From Baekduia alba (lineage in GTDB: Bacteria > Actinomycetota > Thermoleophilia > Solirubrobacterales > Solirubrobacteraceae): 64,000 nucleotides of DNA. Every line of letters starts with the position of its first letter. Within the stretch, counting starts at the first letter, position 1. Positions 1 through 9,041 of the stretch are shown here, piece after piece. A program made the translations under genes and the position numbers. Below the pieces are notes generated by a model. It was given only the letters and a program-made list of their open reading frames with translations, ran no database searches and was not told the DNA's origin. The stretch is from positions 3,782,001-3,846,000 of the forward strand of contig NZ_CP114013.1 of assembly GCF_028416635.1 (NCBI RefSeq). The letters run 5' to 3'.

Positions 1-1299
1 GAAGTGCATGCGCTGGTTCTGCACCACGTCGAAGGGCGGGACGTGGGTGACGAAGTCCCACAGCACCGGGATGTGCACCGGCACCGTGATCCCGACGAAG
101 GCGAGCACCGCGAACGGCGCCTTGCGGCGCCACCCGCCGCGCGAGATCAGCGCGACGAGCGCGAACAGCAGCGACACGACGCCGGCGTAGAACGTGCGCT
201 CGTTGTAGTTGACGCTCCCGCCGGCGCTGTTCGGCCCGGCGCCCATCTCGATCGAGCTGGGCCGGCCCCACCAGTCCGGGAACAACGTGGTCTTGATCGC
301 GTCGAACGGCATCACCGTGCCGGGCAGCGTCCCCCTGCCGTTCGCGCGCGCCTGCGTGCCGATGGTGCCGTGGCTCGACAGCGCCTCGGGGATCAGCATC
401 ACGGCCATGAGCAGGACGCCGAGCACCAGGCCGCCGCAGGCGAGCCCGAGCCGGCGCAGGCGCTCGCCGCGCTCGAGGTCGGGCACGAGCCACACGCGCA
501 CGAGCGTGTAGAGGCCGGCCATCGCCATCAGGTGGACCTGCATCCCCGGATGGCCGCCGCCCAGCCCGATCGCGGTCGCGACGCCGAGCCAGAGCATCGT
601 GGTGATCCGCGCGCGCTCGAAGAGCCGCTCGATGAGCCACACCATCCACGGCAGCAGCACGGCGACGGCCGGCAGCGTCTCGTGCGTCAGCCACGTGATG
701 TTCAGCGCGCTGAACGCGAACGCCACGCCGGCGAGCAGCCCCGGCAGGAAGCCGAGCCGCAGCTGGCGCGCGACGAGGTAGGTCCCGAAGCCGCCGGCCC
801 AGAGCTTCAGCGCCGCCGACAGTCCGAGCGCGTAGTTGAGCGGCAGCGTCCACAGCGGCAGGTTGAACGGCGTGAACAGCCCGTTCTGCGGGTTGGAGAG
901 GAACGGGATCCCGCCGAACACGTGCGGGTTCCACAGCGGCAGCGTGCCGCTGCGGATCGACTCGCGCGCGAAGGACCGCCACGGGTAGTCCGCCGTCGCG
1001 ATGTCGCTGAGCAGCGGGTTGTAGTAGCTGTGGATGTCCGCCGGCGCGTAGGCCTGCCACGGCGTGAAGCCGTAGAGCACCGAGATCGGCGACAGGATCT
1101 TGGCGCCGATCAGCACCGGCCAGAGGTACGCGAAGATCAGCCCCGCGATCAGCAGCGCCGCGGTGAGGTCCGGATGCGCCCTGAAGAACCGCACCGGCGC
1201 CGAGTCGGCGACGGCGCGAGCCCGGGTGCCCCAGGCGGCGCTGCGCGGGATGGGCGCGGCTGCGGGCGCAGCGCGCTTGACCTTGCCGGTCGTGGCCAT
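1..1299 (-). CDS. YfhO-like multi-pass membrane protein, partial (C-terminus beyond left edge)
   Basis: Reading the minus strand from an ATG at 1299, the frame stays open to base 1, giving 433 residues with no stop. After a short basic N-terminus there is a first membrane segment (about residues 40-60), then a soluble stretch containing LWNPHVFGGIPFLSNPQNG and many alternating hydrophobic helices with conserved motifs such as WLTHETLPAVAVLLPWMVW. This pattern matches the bacterial membrane protein YfhO family (PF09586), large GT-C-like proteins thought to add sugars to envelope polymers or lipids. The missing C-terminus lies left of the window. The start is supported by a basic, non-hydrophobic beginning and the absence of an upstream in-frame alternative that I noticed. 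It is divergent from the small secreted gene at 1531. The exact substrate cannot be told from sequence. Confidence 0.8.
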   Translation of the reverse strand, partial: MATTGKVKRAAPAAAPIPRSAAWGTRARAVADSAPVRFFRAHPDLTAALLIAGLIFAYLWPVLIGAKILSPISVLYGFTPWQAYAPADIHSYYNPLLSDIATADYPWRSFARESIRSGTLPLWNPHVFGGIPFLSNPQNGLFTPFNLPLWTLPLNYALGLSAALKLWAGGFGTYLVARQLRLGFLPGLLAGVAFAFSALNITWLTHETLPAVAVLLPWMVWLIERLFERARITTMLWLGVATAIGLGGGHPGMQVHLMAMAGLYTLVRVWLVPDLERGERLRRLGLACGGLVLGVLLMAVMLIPEALSSHGTIGTQARANGRGTLPGTVMPFDAIKTTLFPDWWGRPSSIEMGAGPNSAGGSVNYNERTFYAGVVSLLFALVALISRGGWRRKAPFAVLAFVGITVPVHIPVLWDFVTHVPPFDVVQNQRMHF

Positions 1300-1530
1300 T
1301 CGCGCGATCGTGCCACAAGCACACGCCGTCGTTTCCGGTTTCCCCTGCCAGTTGGATCAGGCGGCCTGCGACGGCGACCCGGCGGTGTCCACCGTCCGCT
1401 CAGCGCGCGCCCCGACGAGCAGCGCACGGGAATCCAGCCTGCCGCCCGGGCAGGTGGACACGGTTGTTTTCCACAACGGTCACCGGTAGTCATTGGTGTG
1501 CCTCCCAACCACGAGCGGAAGGAGCGTGAC

Positions 1531-1869
1531 ATGCGGTTACGCGCACGGACCATGCTGGCCACGATCGTCGCGACGGGGTGCGTCGTGCTGGCGCTCTCGG
1601 GCGCGGCGCTGGCCGGGTTCTTCGACTACACCTTGAGCAGCGCGCCGAACGACACGTTCCAGACCCGGGGCGTCGGCCACGACTACACGTATCTGCACTC
1701 CTCGATCAACAGCAGCTCCACGACGTGCGTGGCGCGCGGCGGTGGCTCGAGCTTCTGCGCCTCGGGCACCGCGTCGCACAGCTACGTCGACACCTGCGGC
1801 TCCTGCCTGAGCTACTACAAGCAGAAGACCGGCGGGACCTTCGACATCTCCGCCCACGACGAATGGTGA
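1531..1869 (+). CDS. Small secreted protein, unknown function
   Basis: A 112-residue protein begins with a typical signal peptide (basic MRLRAR, hydrophobic core, cleavage after about ALA, residue 30). The mature part is rich in Ser, Thr and Tyr and has four Cys, two of them in DTCGSCLSYY, so disulfides are likely outside the cell. The start is supported by a purine-rich GGAAGGAG-type ribosome site about 8 nt upstream. The next gene begins within 10 nt of its end and may be translationally coupled. I do not recognise the family. It could be a small surface or matrix component; that is a guess from size and composition. Confidence 0.6.
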   Translation: MRLRARTMLATIVATGCVVLALSGAALAGFFDYTLSSAPNDTFQTRGVGHDYTYLHSSINSSSTTCVARGGGSSFCASGTASHSYVDTCGSCLSYYKQKTGGTFDISAHDEW

Positions 1870-1877
1870 GCTCCACG

Positions 1878-2270
1878 ATGCGCCGACTCCAGCTGTTCTG
1901 CACCGTCTTCGTCGCCGCCATCGCGGTCGCCGCGATCGCCTTCGCGCTGCCCGCCGTCAGCGACGACGACCCCGACACGTGCTTCACCTACGACGGCACG
2001 ACGACGTGCCAGCCCGCCGACGACGTCGCCGAGCACGGGATCTACATCGCGATCGTCTCCTGCGACCCCGACACCGCGACGGTCCACGGCATCGTCCCCG
2101 ACGACGCCACGACCATCACGGCGATCGACTCCGACGAGCCCGCGTCGGCCACCGCCGGGCCCGACGGGGCCGTCACCCTGACGATCCCGGGCGCCAACCT
2201 GCACGGCCTCGCGCTCGACAACGGGCACTCCGCGCCGCTCGACCTCTCCCCCGATTGCGACCGTCCATAG
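1878..2270 (+). CDS. Small secreted/anchored acidic protein, unknown function
   Basis: This 130-residue protein has an N-terminal hydrophobic segment (RLQLFCTVFVAAIAVAAIAF, residues about 3-23) that reads as a signal peptide or membrane anchor. The remainder is strongly acidic (SDDDPDTC, PDDATT) and predicted to be extracellular. The ATG at 1878 is chosen because GGTGAG lies 7 nt upstream, overlapping the previous gene's stop. An ATG at 1863 in the same frame would add five residues but has no ribosome site. No family was recognised. It is paired with the preceding secreted gene and lies just before an ECF sigma factor. Confidence 0.5.
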   Translation: MRRLQLFCTVFVAAIAVAAIAFALPAVSDDDPDTCFTYDGTTTCQPADDVAEHGIYIAIVSCDPDTATVHGIVPDDATTITAIDSDEPASATAGPDGAVTLTIPGANLHGLALDNGHSAPLDLSPDCDRP

Positions 2271-2338
2271 GCCCGACGCCCGTCCTCTCCCGACCGGTCG
2301 ACGTCACAAGCGCCACCGCTCGGTGCTCCTTAGGAGCA

Positions 2339-2896
2339 GTGGGCAGGCCAACGGCACTCGCGCGCTCCGTCAAGGAGCCGACGGCGTTCGACGCGTTCTA
2401 TCGCGCGCACGCCAACGCGCTGCTGCGCTACTTCGCCCGCCGGACGCTCGATCCGGAGGCCGCGGCCGACCTGACCGCGGAGACGTTCGCGCGCGCCTAC
2501 CAGCACCGCGGGCAGTTCCGCGGGACGACCGACCAGGAGGCCGGCGGGTGGCTCTACACGATCGCCCAGCGCCAGCTCCTGGCCTACCAGAAGCGCGGCG
2601 CCGTGGAGAAGAAGGCCATGAGGCGCCTGGGGATCCGCGAGCCTGAGCTGACCGACGACGAGTACGAGCGGATCGAGGAGATGGCGGAGCTGGAGTCCCT
2701 GCGCGGCAAGATCGCGTCGGCGCTCAAGCAGCTGCCGCCGAGCACGCGCCTCGCGCTGACGCTGCGCGTCGTCGAGGACCTGGACTACGCCGAGATCGCG
2801 CAGCGGCTGGACATCAAGGAGCCGGCGGCGCGGGCGCGGGTGTCGCGCGCGCTGCGCGGGCTGTACGAAGTGACGAAGGACGGGGTGACGTCATGA
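2339..2896 (+). CDS. ECF-type RNA polymerase sigma factor
   Basis: A protein of about 185 residues with the two sigma-70 domains of the extracytoplasmic function class. Region 2 contains FDAFYRAHANALLRYFARR and DLTAETFARAYQHR; region 4 contains LPPSTRLALTLRVVEDLDYA followed by an EIAQRLDIKEPAARARVSRA helix-turn-helix. It should direct RNA polymerase to a private promoter set. The start is taken as GTG 2339; GGAG lies very close upstream and no other start retains region 2, so the start is uncertain by a few codons. It overlaps the next gene by 4 nt (ATGA at 2893). That gene encodes a membrane-anchored protein that probably acts as its partner, which is the usual sigma/anti-sigma arrangement. 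Confidence 0.85.
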   Translation: MGRPTALARSVKEPTAFDAFYRAHANALLRYFARRTLDPEAAADLTAETFARAYQHRGQFRGTTDQEAGGWLYTIAQRQLLAYQKRGAVEKKAMRRLGIREPELTDDEYERIEEMAELESLRGKIASALKQLPPSTRLALTLRVVEDLDYAEIAQRLDIKEPAARARVSRALRGLYEVTKDGVTS

Positions 2897-3909
2897 CCGA
2901 CGAGTCGACCCAGCTGCCGTTCCTCATCACCCTCGGCGAGCAGCTCGCCGAGCGCGCCGAGCGCGACGAGGCCGAGCAGGAGCGCGGCGGCCGCTTCCGG
3001 CGCTGGAGCGGCGGTCGAGCGCGCCGCAGCGAGATGCGCGGCGGACGGACGCTCGCGCTCGGCGGGACCGTCGCGGCGGCGGTCGCCGTCACCGCCGTCC
3101 TGGCGCTGACGGTGGACTTCGGTGGCGGCGACGGCCGCGGCGGGCGCGTGGTCGCGCCGACGCCGGCGACCGCCCACGCGGTCCTGCTCGACGCCGCGCG
3201 CACCGCGCAGGCGCAGCCCGACGCCATGCCCGGCCCGGATCAGCTGTTCTTCGTCCACAGCCTCACGACGCGGCTGCAGAGCGGCCGGCCGCCGACGGCC
3301 GCGAACACCGACGCCATCACCTTCGACCGTCGCGTCTGGACGAGCCCGACCCAGCCCGGCCGGCTGTTCGAGACCGCGGTGACGCGCACGCCGCTGGCCG
3401 GCGGCCGGGCCGAGCAGCTCGGCAACCCCGACGTGCCCCAGGGCGTAGAGGCGACCGGCGGCTACCAGCTCGGCGCGCTGAGGCTCACCCGCGGCGAGCT
3501 GCTGCGCTTCCCGACCGATCCCGCGGCGATCGTGGCCAGGATGCGCGAGGCGCAGCCGGGCGCGACGACCGCCGACCTCTTCGCCGGCCTCGGCGACGCG
3601 CTGCGCGAGGCCCCGGCACCGCCCGCCCTGCGCGCGGGCCTGTACCAGGCGCTCGCGCAGCTGCCCGGCGTGCACCTCGTCGACGCAACCACGGACCCCC
3701 GCGGCCGTCCGGCCGCCACCGTCGGCTTCGACAACCGCGACGGCACCCGCTCCGAGCTCTTCCTCGACCCCGACACGGCCGAGATGCTCGCCGAGCGCGA
3801 GACGCTGACCGACCCGTCCCTCCAGCACCTCTCGCTGCCGGCCGGGACCACGGTCAGCTCGACCGTCTACCTCCGCCGCGCGGCGGTCGACTCGGTGTCG
3901 GACCAGTGA
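2893..3909 (+). CDS. Membrane-anchored protein, CU044_5270-like, possible anti-sigma partner
   Basis: A 338-residue protein translated from an ATGA overlap with the sigma factor. It has an acidic/basic cytoplasmic N-terminus (about 55 residues, not a classical zinc anti-sigma motif), one membrane helix (LALGGTVAAAVAVTAVLALT, roughly residues 55-75) and an extracellular domain with repeated motifs such as PDQLFFVHSLTTRLQ, LPGVHLVDATTDPRGRPA and DPDTAEMLAERE. The last resembles the CU044_5270 family seen next to ECF sigma factors in actinobacteria. The arrangement suggests regulation of the sigma factor, with the outer domain as a sensor. Function is inferred from position and topology. It converges on the ABC permease, with a stem-loop between. 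Confidence 0.6.
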   Translation: MTDESTQLPFLITLGEQLAERAERDEAEQERGGRFRRWSGGRARRSEMRGGRTLALGGTVAAAVAVTAVLALTVDFGGGDGRGGRVVAPTPATAHAVLLDAARTAQAQPDAMPGPDQLFFVHSLTTRLQSGRPPTAANTDAITFDRRVWTSPTQPGRLFETAVTRTPLAGGRAEQLGNPDVPQGVEATGGYQLGALRLTRGELLRFPTDPAAIVARMREAQPGATTADLFAGLGDALREAPAPPALRAGLYQALAQLPGVHLVDATTDPRGRPAATVGFDNRDGTRSELFLDPDTAEMLAERETLTDPSLQHLSLPAGTTVSSTVYLRRAAVDSVSDQ

Positions 3910-3936
3910 TCGGGCCCGGCGCCGCCTAGGCCGATC
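3908..3936. terminator. Stem-loop between convergent genes
   Basis: GATCGGGCC (3908-3916) can pair with GGCCGATC (3929-3936) around a GC-rich loop, overlapping the stop codon of the plus-strand gene and the end of the permease gene. There is no T-run, as is usual in very GC-rich genomes. It could terminate transcription from both sides. Confidence 0.4.
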
Positions 3937-5122
3937 GCAGCGCGTCGGTCGGCGACAGGCGGGCCGCGCGGGTCGCTGGGTAGAGGCCCGCGGCGGCGCC
4001 GATGATGAGGGCTGCTCCGAGGCCGCCGGCGAGGGCTTCGGGTGGGATCACCGTGGTCCAGTCGCGGGTGCGGGCGTAGCCGCCGGTCACCAGCGCGCCG
4101 ATGAAGACGCCGGCGATGCCGCCCGCGGCCGCCAGCAGGAGCGACTCGACGACGAACTGGGCCCGGACGTGGCCGCGGGTCGCGCCGAGCGCGCGGCGCA
4201 GCCCGATCTCCGAGCGGCGCTCCAGGACGCTGATGACCATGGTGTTGGCGATCCCGATCCCGCCGACCAGCAGCGCGACCGCGCCCAAGCCCAGGAACAG
4301 GCCGGTCAGCGCGGAGTCCGCGGCGGCGCGGGCGGCCAGCGCGTCAGACGGCCGGCTGACCTGGACCTCCTCCGGGTTGGTCGGGTTCACCGCGGACGGC
4401 ACCAGCTCGCGCGTCGGCTCGACGCGGTCGGGGTCGGACCGCAGGTACACGGTCGAGGCCGACCGGTCGGCGCCCAGCTCGCGCTCGGCCGCGCGGTAGC
4501 CGATCAACGCGGCGCGATCGATCTCCGGCGCCAGCTCCAGCGCGCGCAGGATCCCGATCACGGTCCACCAGCGCCCGGCGATGTACACCAACCGGCCCGG
4601 CCGGTCGACGCCCAGGCGCTGCGCGGCGACCGCGCCGAGCACCACCGAGCGGGTCCGGGTGGTCGCCTCGTTGAGGAACCGGCCCCGCGACAGCGTGCCG
4701 CCGAGCGTGTCCATCAACGTGGCGTCGGCTGCCTCGACGGTGATCCCACCGGTCTCCTCCGCGTCGATGCGGTCGGTGCGCCGCACGCTGGCGTCCAGCG
4801 CCCGCACCGACGCGACCTGCTCGACGCCGCCCAAGCGCGACAGCACCTTGCGCGTGCGGCGCGGCAGCGTCGCGTCGTCGCCGCCGATCGTCTGCCCGGG
4901 CGCGGCGGTCAGCAGGTTGGTGCCCAAGGAGTCCAACTGGTTCAACAACCCCGCGCGCGAGGACGCCGACAGCCCCAGCACCGCGACCATGCTCGCGATC
5001 CCGATCGCGATGCCCAGCGCGCTCAGCGCGGCGCGCAGCCGCCGGGTCCGGAGCCCGACCGCGCCGACACGCAGCAGGTCGGCGGGCAGCAGCCGCGAGG
5101 AGGACGAGTCCGCCGCGCTCAT
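3926..5122 (-). CDS. MacB/FtsX-type ABC transporter permease
   Basis: A 398-residue membrane protein with the MacB_PCD/FtsX layout: one TM helix near residues 28-50 (LRAALSALGIAIGIASMVAVLG), a long extracytoplasmic domain (about 55-270) and three C-terminal TM helices. The conserved loop after the second helix reads NTMVISVLERRSEIGLRRALGATRG, and the C-terminus ends with LYPATRAARLSPTDALRS, a signature of this family. It forms a transporter with the ATPase encoded just upstream (ATGA overlap at 5119-5122) and the adaptor and lipoprotein beyond. MacB systems use ATP to drive periplasmic or extracellular export of peptides, lipids or drugs through the adaptor rather than through the TM region. 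The substrate here is unknown. Confidence 0.9.
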   Translation of the reverse strand: MSAADSSSSRLLPADLLRVGAVGLRTRRLRAALSALGIAIGIASMVAVLGLSASSRAGLLNQLDSLGTNLLTAAPGQTIGGDDATLPRRTRKVLSRLGGVEQVASVRALDASVRRTDRIDAEETGGITVEAADATLMDTLGGTLSRGRFLNEATTRTRSVVLGAVAAQRLGVDRPGRLVYIAGRWWTVIGILRALELAPEIDRAALIGYRAAERELGADRSASTVYLRSDPDRVEPTRELVPSAVNPTNPEEVQVSRPSDALAARAAADSALTGLFLGLGAVALLVGGIGIANTMVISVLERRSEIGLRRALGATRGHVRAQFVVESLLLAAAGGIAGVFIGALVTGGYARTRDWTTVIPPEALAGGLGAALIIGAAAGLYPATRAARLSPTDALRSA

Positions 5123-5781
5123 CGGTCCTCCTCCACGCGCCCGTCGCGCAGCCGCACCCGCCGCGGCAGCCCCGCCGCCAGGTCCAGGTCGTGGGTGATC
5201 ACGACGATCGTCGTCCCCTCGCCGTGCAGCTCCCGGAGCAACGACATGATCTCGCTGCCCGACCGCGAGTCGAGGTTCCCGGTCGGCTCGTCGGCGAAGA
5301 CGACCGCCGGCCGCGCCACCACGGCCCGCGCGATCGCCACGCGCTGGCGCTCGCCGCCCGACAGCTGATCGGGGCGGTGCTCCAGCCGGTGCGCCAGCCC
5401 GACGCGCTCCAGCGCCTCGCGCGCCCACGAGAACCGCACGTCGATCGGCGTCCCGCTGTAGAGCATGCCCTGCGCCACGTTCTCCAGCGCGCTCATGCCG
5501 TCGAGCAGGAAGAACTGCTGGAAGACGAACCCGATGCGCCGCGCGCGCAGCCCGGCGAGCTCGCGATCGTCCAGGCCGGCGACGTCGGCGCCCGCCACCG
5601 CCACACGGCCGGCCGTCGGCCGCTCGAGCGTCCCCATGATGTGCAACATGGTGGACTTGCCCGAGCCGGACGGGCCGACGATGCCGACGAGCTCGCCGTC
5701 GCCGATGGCGAGCGAGACCTCGTCGAGCGCCCGCACCCCGCCCGGGTAGTCCTTGGTGACCGCCTCCATCACGAGGCTCAT
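5119..5781 (-). CDS. ABC transporter ATP-binding protein (MacB/LolD type)
   Basis: A 220-residue nucleotide-binding subunit with Walker A (GPSGSGKST), Q-loop (FVFQQFFLL), signature LSGGERQRVAIARA, Walker B with ADEPTGNLD, and the H-loop VITHD. The LolD/MacB subfamily is indicated by the DEPTGNLDS motif and the pairing with a four-TM permease. The start is set at 5781 (MSLVMEAVTKDYPGG), where GAGG sits 8 nt upstream. An ATG at 5835 overlaps the stop of the adaptor gene (ATGA) and would add 18 residues, so coupling from that codon is possible. It is the second-to-last gene of the efflux set. Confidence 0.9.
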   Translation of the reverse strand: MSLVMEAVTKDYPGGVRALDEVSLAIGDGELVGIVGPSGSGKSTMLHIMGTLERPTAGRVAVAGADVAGLDDRELAGLRARRIGFVFQQFFLLDGMSALENVAQGMLYSGTPIDVRFSWAREALERVGLAHRLEHRPDQLSGGERQRVAIARAVVARPAVVFADEPTGNLDSRSGSEIMSLLRELHGEGTTIVVITHDLDLAAGLPRRVRLRDGRVEEDR

Positions 5782-5831
5782 CGAGCGTGCCTCACGCCAT
5801 GACGAGCCGCTGGCGACGGCAGCGTTCGACC

Positions 5832-6971
5832 TCATCGCGGGACCACCACGCGCGTGCCCGGCGTCAGGCCGCCGCCGCTGACCTCGGCCCAGCCGTCGGC
5901 GGTCGCCCCGAGGGTGACCGGGACGACGCGGCCCGTGCCGGCCAGCTCGACGCCGTAGACGCCCGGCGCCGTGGCGACGAGCGCGGTCACCGGCACCGAC
6001 AGCGCGTCCTTGGTCCGGTCGGTCTCCAGCGACACGGTGACCGGCGCGCCGTCCAGCGCGCCACGCCTGCGGGTCGTCAACCGGACCTTCAGCGCGACCG
6101 TCGCGTCCGCGCCGTCCTGCCCGGCCTGCGCCACGCGCCCGACCGCGGTCACGCGCCCGTTGACCGTGCGGCCGTCGGGCAGGGTGACGACGACCTCGTC
6201 GCCGTCGTGCACGTTCCCGGCCTGCCCGGCGTCGACCCGCGCGCTCACCGCCGGGGTCGTCGCGGTCAGCGCGGTCACCGGCCCGCCCGGCCGCACCGCG
6301 TCCCCCACGCCGGCCTTGTGCTCGCCGACGCGCGCGGGCCCGTCGCTGACGACGACGTCCGCGGCCTTCAGGGTCCCGGTCTCGTCGAGGTCGCGGTCGT
6401 CCTGGAAGTCCTCGACCGCCGCGGTCGTCGCCGACGTCCAGTCGGCGTCGACCGTGCCCGGGTCGTAGCCCAAGGCCTTCAGGTTGCGCTCGAGCTGGCG
6501 GACGTCGCGGCCGTCGGCGACGCCCGGCCCGAGGTCGCGGTACATCGGCCGCCGGCCGTAGAGCACCCACGCGGTGGCCTGCGCGTCGATCGACATCAGC
6601 GACTGCCCGCGCCGGACGGTCGTGCCCTCGCCGCGCAGCCGGGTCAGCGTGCCCGACGCGGGCGCCGCGACCGCCGTCGCGTCGCCGTAGCCGAGCGTTC
6701 CGTTGACGTCCTCGCGCTCGACGAGGTCGCGCTGCTGCACGACGGCCGTGCCGAGCGGGACGTGGTCGTTGGCGACCGGCGACGTGCCGTCGTCGTGGGC
6801 CGTCAGCAGCCACGTCGCGCCCGCCGCCACCGCGGCCACGACGACCACGCCCGCGGTCGTGCGCCCGACCCGGCCGGCCGCGCGCCGGCGCCCGCCGCGA
6901 CGCCGCTCGCGCTCCCGCTCCCGCGTCGCCTCCTGGGCTTCCTGCGCCTGGGCCTCCGTGGCGGCGCTCAT
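5832..6971 (-). CDS. Periplasmic-adaptor-like (HlyD/MacA family) protein with peptidoglycan-binding domain
   Basis: A 379-residue protein with a charged cytoplasmic N-terminus ([14 protein letters not shown]), one TM anchor (about 42-60), and an extracellular part. It contains a biotinyl-lipoyl-like barrel (TLGYGDATAVAAPASGTLTRL), an inserted PG_binding_1-like repeat (RQLERNLKALGYDPGTVD and TTAAVEDFQDDRDL) and a C-terminal adaptor barrel ending GGGLTPGTRVVVPR. Actinobacterial MacA-like adaptors often carry this inserted domain. It should link the MacB-type transporter to the cell wall. Start 6971 is an ATG overlapping the lipoprotein stop by 4 nt, so the lipoprotein, adaptor, ATPase and permease are co-translated. 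Confidence 0.85.
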   Translation of the reverse strand: MSAATEAQAQEAQEATRERERERRRGGRRRAAGRVGRTTAGVVVVAAVAAGATWLLTAHDDGTSPVANDHVPLGTAVVQQRDLVEREDVNGTLGYGDATAVAAPASGTLTRLRGEGTTVRRGQSLMSIDAQATAWVLYGRRPMYRDLGPGVADGRDVRQLERNLKALGYDPGTVDADWTSATTAAVEDFQDDRDLDETGTLKAADVVVSDGPARVGEHKAGVGDAVRPGGPVTALTATTPAVSARVDAGQAGNVHDGDEVVVTLPDGRTVNGRVTAVGRVAQAGQDGADATVALKVRLTTRRRGALDGAPVTVSLETDRTKDALSVPVTALVATAPGVYGVELAGTGRVVPVTLGATADGWAEVSGGGLTPGTRVVVPR

Positions 6972-7558
6972 TGCGCCGGCCCCGTGCCGCCGACCGGTCC
7001 GTTGGCCTGCTGCGCGCCCTTGGGCTCGACCGCCGCCATCAGCGGATGGCAGGCCTTGTCGGCCGCCTTGAACTTCGGCGAGTCCGGCCGCACGCCGCGG
7101 CCCAGCATCATCTTCACGCCGTTGCCGCTGATCTGCGGATCCGGGAAGTCGATGCCCTTGCTGCGCATGCAGCGGGCGTAGCCGATGAACGCGTCGTTGC
7201 GCTTGGCCTGCTCGGCCGGGCTCGGCGCCTTGCCGCCGCCGGCCACCATGTACTTCTGGCAGCTCTGGCTGGCCACCTTGAACTTGGGGTCGTCGGGGCC
7301 GAACGTGTTGCTCTTGGGGGCGGGGCCCTTGCCCGGCCCACCGGCCTTCATGGTGATGCGGCCGTCGGAGCCGCGCTCGGGATCGGGCACGTCGACGCCG
7401 TGCTCGCGCATGCACTTGGCGAACTTCAGCGCGCCGTCGTAGGCCTTATCGTCGCCGTTCTTGCCCGAGCCGTCGCCGTTCTCGTCCGACGAGCCGCACG
7501 CCGCGAGCGCGAGGGTCGCGCACGCGGCGAGGATGAGGAGCAGCGGGGTTCTGATCAT
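6968..7558 (-). CDS. Lipoprotein with duplicated Cys-containing motif, efflux-associated
   Basis: A 196-residue protein with a lipoprotein signal peptide ending in the lipobox LAAC (about residues 18-21), so it should be lipid-anchored outside the membrane. The mature part contains two copies of a motif, KFAKCMREHGVDVPDP and GYARCMRSKGIDFPDP, each followed by a downstream conserved Cys (ASQSCQKYM and ADKACHPLM). This two-repeat architecture suggests two small helical domains, each with a Cys pair. It leads the adaptor and ABC genes by a 4-nt overlap and follows the two-component system, so it may be a sensor or accessory protein of the transporter. Alternative starts at 7567 and 7570 would add a few residues before the signal peptide. 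Confidence 0.75.
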   Translation of the reverse strand: MIRTPLLLILAACATLALAACGSSDENGDGSGKNGDDKAYDGALKFAKCMREHGVDVPDPERGSDGRITMKAGGPGKGPAPKSNTFGPDDPKFKVASQSCQKYMVAGGGKAPSPAEQAKRNDAFIGYARCMRSKGIDFPDPQISGNGVKMMLGRGVRPDSPKFKAADKACHPLMAAVEPKGAQQANGPVGGTGPAQ

Positions 7559-7622
7559 GTCCACCATCAAGCCCGGCGAACATGAGAGGGATCTGAACGG
7601 TGGCGAGGAGCGCGCTAAGAGG

Positions 7623-9041
7623 TCAGGCCGGCAGCGTCAGCCGCAGCACCGTGCCGCCACCGGGCGCGCGCTCGGCCCGGACCGTCCCGCGGTGCGCGTC
7701 GGCGACGTGCTTGACGATCGCCAGGCCGAGGCCCGAGCCCGGCAGCCCTCGGGCCGACGGCGCGCGGTAGAAGCGGTCGAAGACATGCGGGAGGTCGACC
7801 TCGGCGATCCCCGGCCCATGATCGCGCACGGTCACCTCGCCGGGCCGGACGACCACCTCGACCGCGCCGTCGGGCGGGCTCCACTTCACGGCGTTGTCCA
7901 ACAGGTTGCCCACCGCCCGCGCCAGCCGCGCGCGCGTCGCGTGCACGACCGTCGGCTCGGCGGCGACCGTGAACGTCGTGCCCGGCGGCGCGTGCCGGCG
8001 CGCGCGCTCCACCGCCGCGTTGACGAGCTCGTCGAGGCGCAGGTCCTCCGGCGGATCGGCGCCGCCCGCGTTGTCCCCCGGCCGGGCCAGGTCCACCAGG
8101 TCGCCCACCAGGACCGTCAGGTCCTCCAGCTGCGAGCGGGCGGACGCGAGCATCGCGTCGCGGTCGGCCCGCGGCAGGTCCGGCGCGTGGCCGAGCAGCT
8201 CGACGTTCGCCCGGATCGCGGTCAGCGGCGTGCGCAGCTCGTGCGACGCGTCGGCCACCAGCTGGCGCTGCGCGTCGCGCGAGCCCGCCAGCGCCGCGAG
8301 CATCCCGTTGAACGCCGTGGCCAGCCGGTTGGGCTCGTCGTCGACGTCGCGCTCCTGCGGGATGCGGTGGCGCAGGTCGCCGGTCGCGGTGACCCGCTCG
8401 GCCGTGGCGGTCAGCCGCGCGAGCGGCCGCGTCGCCGCGCGCGAGACCGCGAAGCCCAGGCCGGCCGCCAGCGCGACGCCGCCGAGCATCACGGCGGCCA
8501 GCAGCCAGCGCAGCCGGCCGAGCGTCGCGTCGGCGTCGGTCAGCGGCCGCGCGATCTGCAGCGCCTCGCCGTTCGGACCCTGCCGGGTGAGCACGCGCAG
8601 GTGGACGCCGCCGACGTCCTCGTCGCGCAGGAACGCGGCGCGCCGCCCCGCCGCGACGTCGCGCACCGCCGCGGTGACGGGCAGGACCGCGGGCGTGTCG
8701 GGCAGGATCGTCTGACCGGTGATCAGCGTCGCCTGCGCGATCCCCTTCGCGGCCCCGAAGGCCTGGTTGGGGACCTGGACGCGCGTGTTGTCGAGCGGCC
8801 CCGCGCCCGCGGGGGCCGCGTGCTTCCCGCTCTGCCCCGGGACCGGCGCGGACATGCCCTGGGCTTTGACCTTGCCCTGCGTGGTGATCATCTTGAACTG
8901 CGGGTTGGTCTCGCGCAGCGCGCCGTCGACGCTCGCCCGCAGGTCGTGGCGGACGATCGTGTAGGTGATGGTCACCGCCCCGGCGATCGCGACGGCGACC
9001 GCGGCGGCGGCGAGCAGGACGATGCGGCGGCGGAAGGTCAC
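7623..9041 (-). CDS. Sensor histidine kinase
   Basis: A 472-residue kinase. Residues 8-27 form TM1, an extracellular sensor region spans about 28-172, TM2 lies near 176-198, followed by a HAMP linker ([19 protein letters not shown]). The dimerisation/phospho-acceptor motif is [20 protein letters not shown] with His267. The ATPase domain shows an N-box ([18 protein letters not shown]), the G1 box DHGPGI and [12 protein letters not shown]. It starts with GTG at 9041, overlapping the response-regulator stop (GTGA). It lies upstream of the lipoprotein-adaptor-ABC set on the same strand with a 64-nt gap, so control of that efflux system is likely. Some resistance kinases have this organisation, but the signal is not predictable. 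Confidence 0.92.
   Translation of the reverse strand: MTFRRRIVLLAAAAVAVAIAGAVTITYTIVRHDLRASVDGALRETNPQFKMITTQGKVKAQGMSAPVPGQSGKHAAPAGAGPLDNTRVQVPNQAFGAAKGIAQATLITGQTILPDTPAVLPVTAAVRDVAAGRRAAFLRDEDVGGVHLRVLTRQGPNGEALQIARPLTDADATLGRLRWLLAAVMLGGVALAAGLGFAVSRAATRPLARLTATAERVTATGDLRHRIPQERDVDDEPNRLATAFNGMLAALAGSRDAQRQLVADASHELRTPLTAIRANVELLGHAPDLPRADRDAMLASARSQLEDLTVLVGDLVDLARPGDNAGGADPPEDLRLDELVNAAVERARRHAPPGTTFTVAAEPTVVHATRARLARAVGNLLDNAVKWSPPDGAVEVVVRPGEVTVRDHGPGIAEVDLPHVFDRFYRAPSARGLPGSGLGLAIVKHVADAHRGTVRAERAPGGGTVLRLTLPA

Noticed and set aside
1385-1461. Distant inverted repeat GTGTCCACC / GGTGGACAC in the divergent gap
   Set aside because: The arms are 59 nt apart and only 9 bp long; expected by chance at this GC content.
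4-1869. Long open frame on the plus strand opposite the YfhO-like gene and extending into the small secreted gene
   Set aside because: Composition is Arg/His/Gln/Asp-rich as expected for the antisense of a GC-rich gene; the minus-strand frame gives a coherent membrane protein and only the last 112 codons are the real secreted gene.
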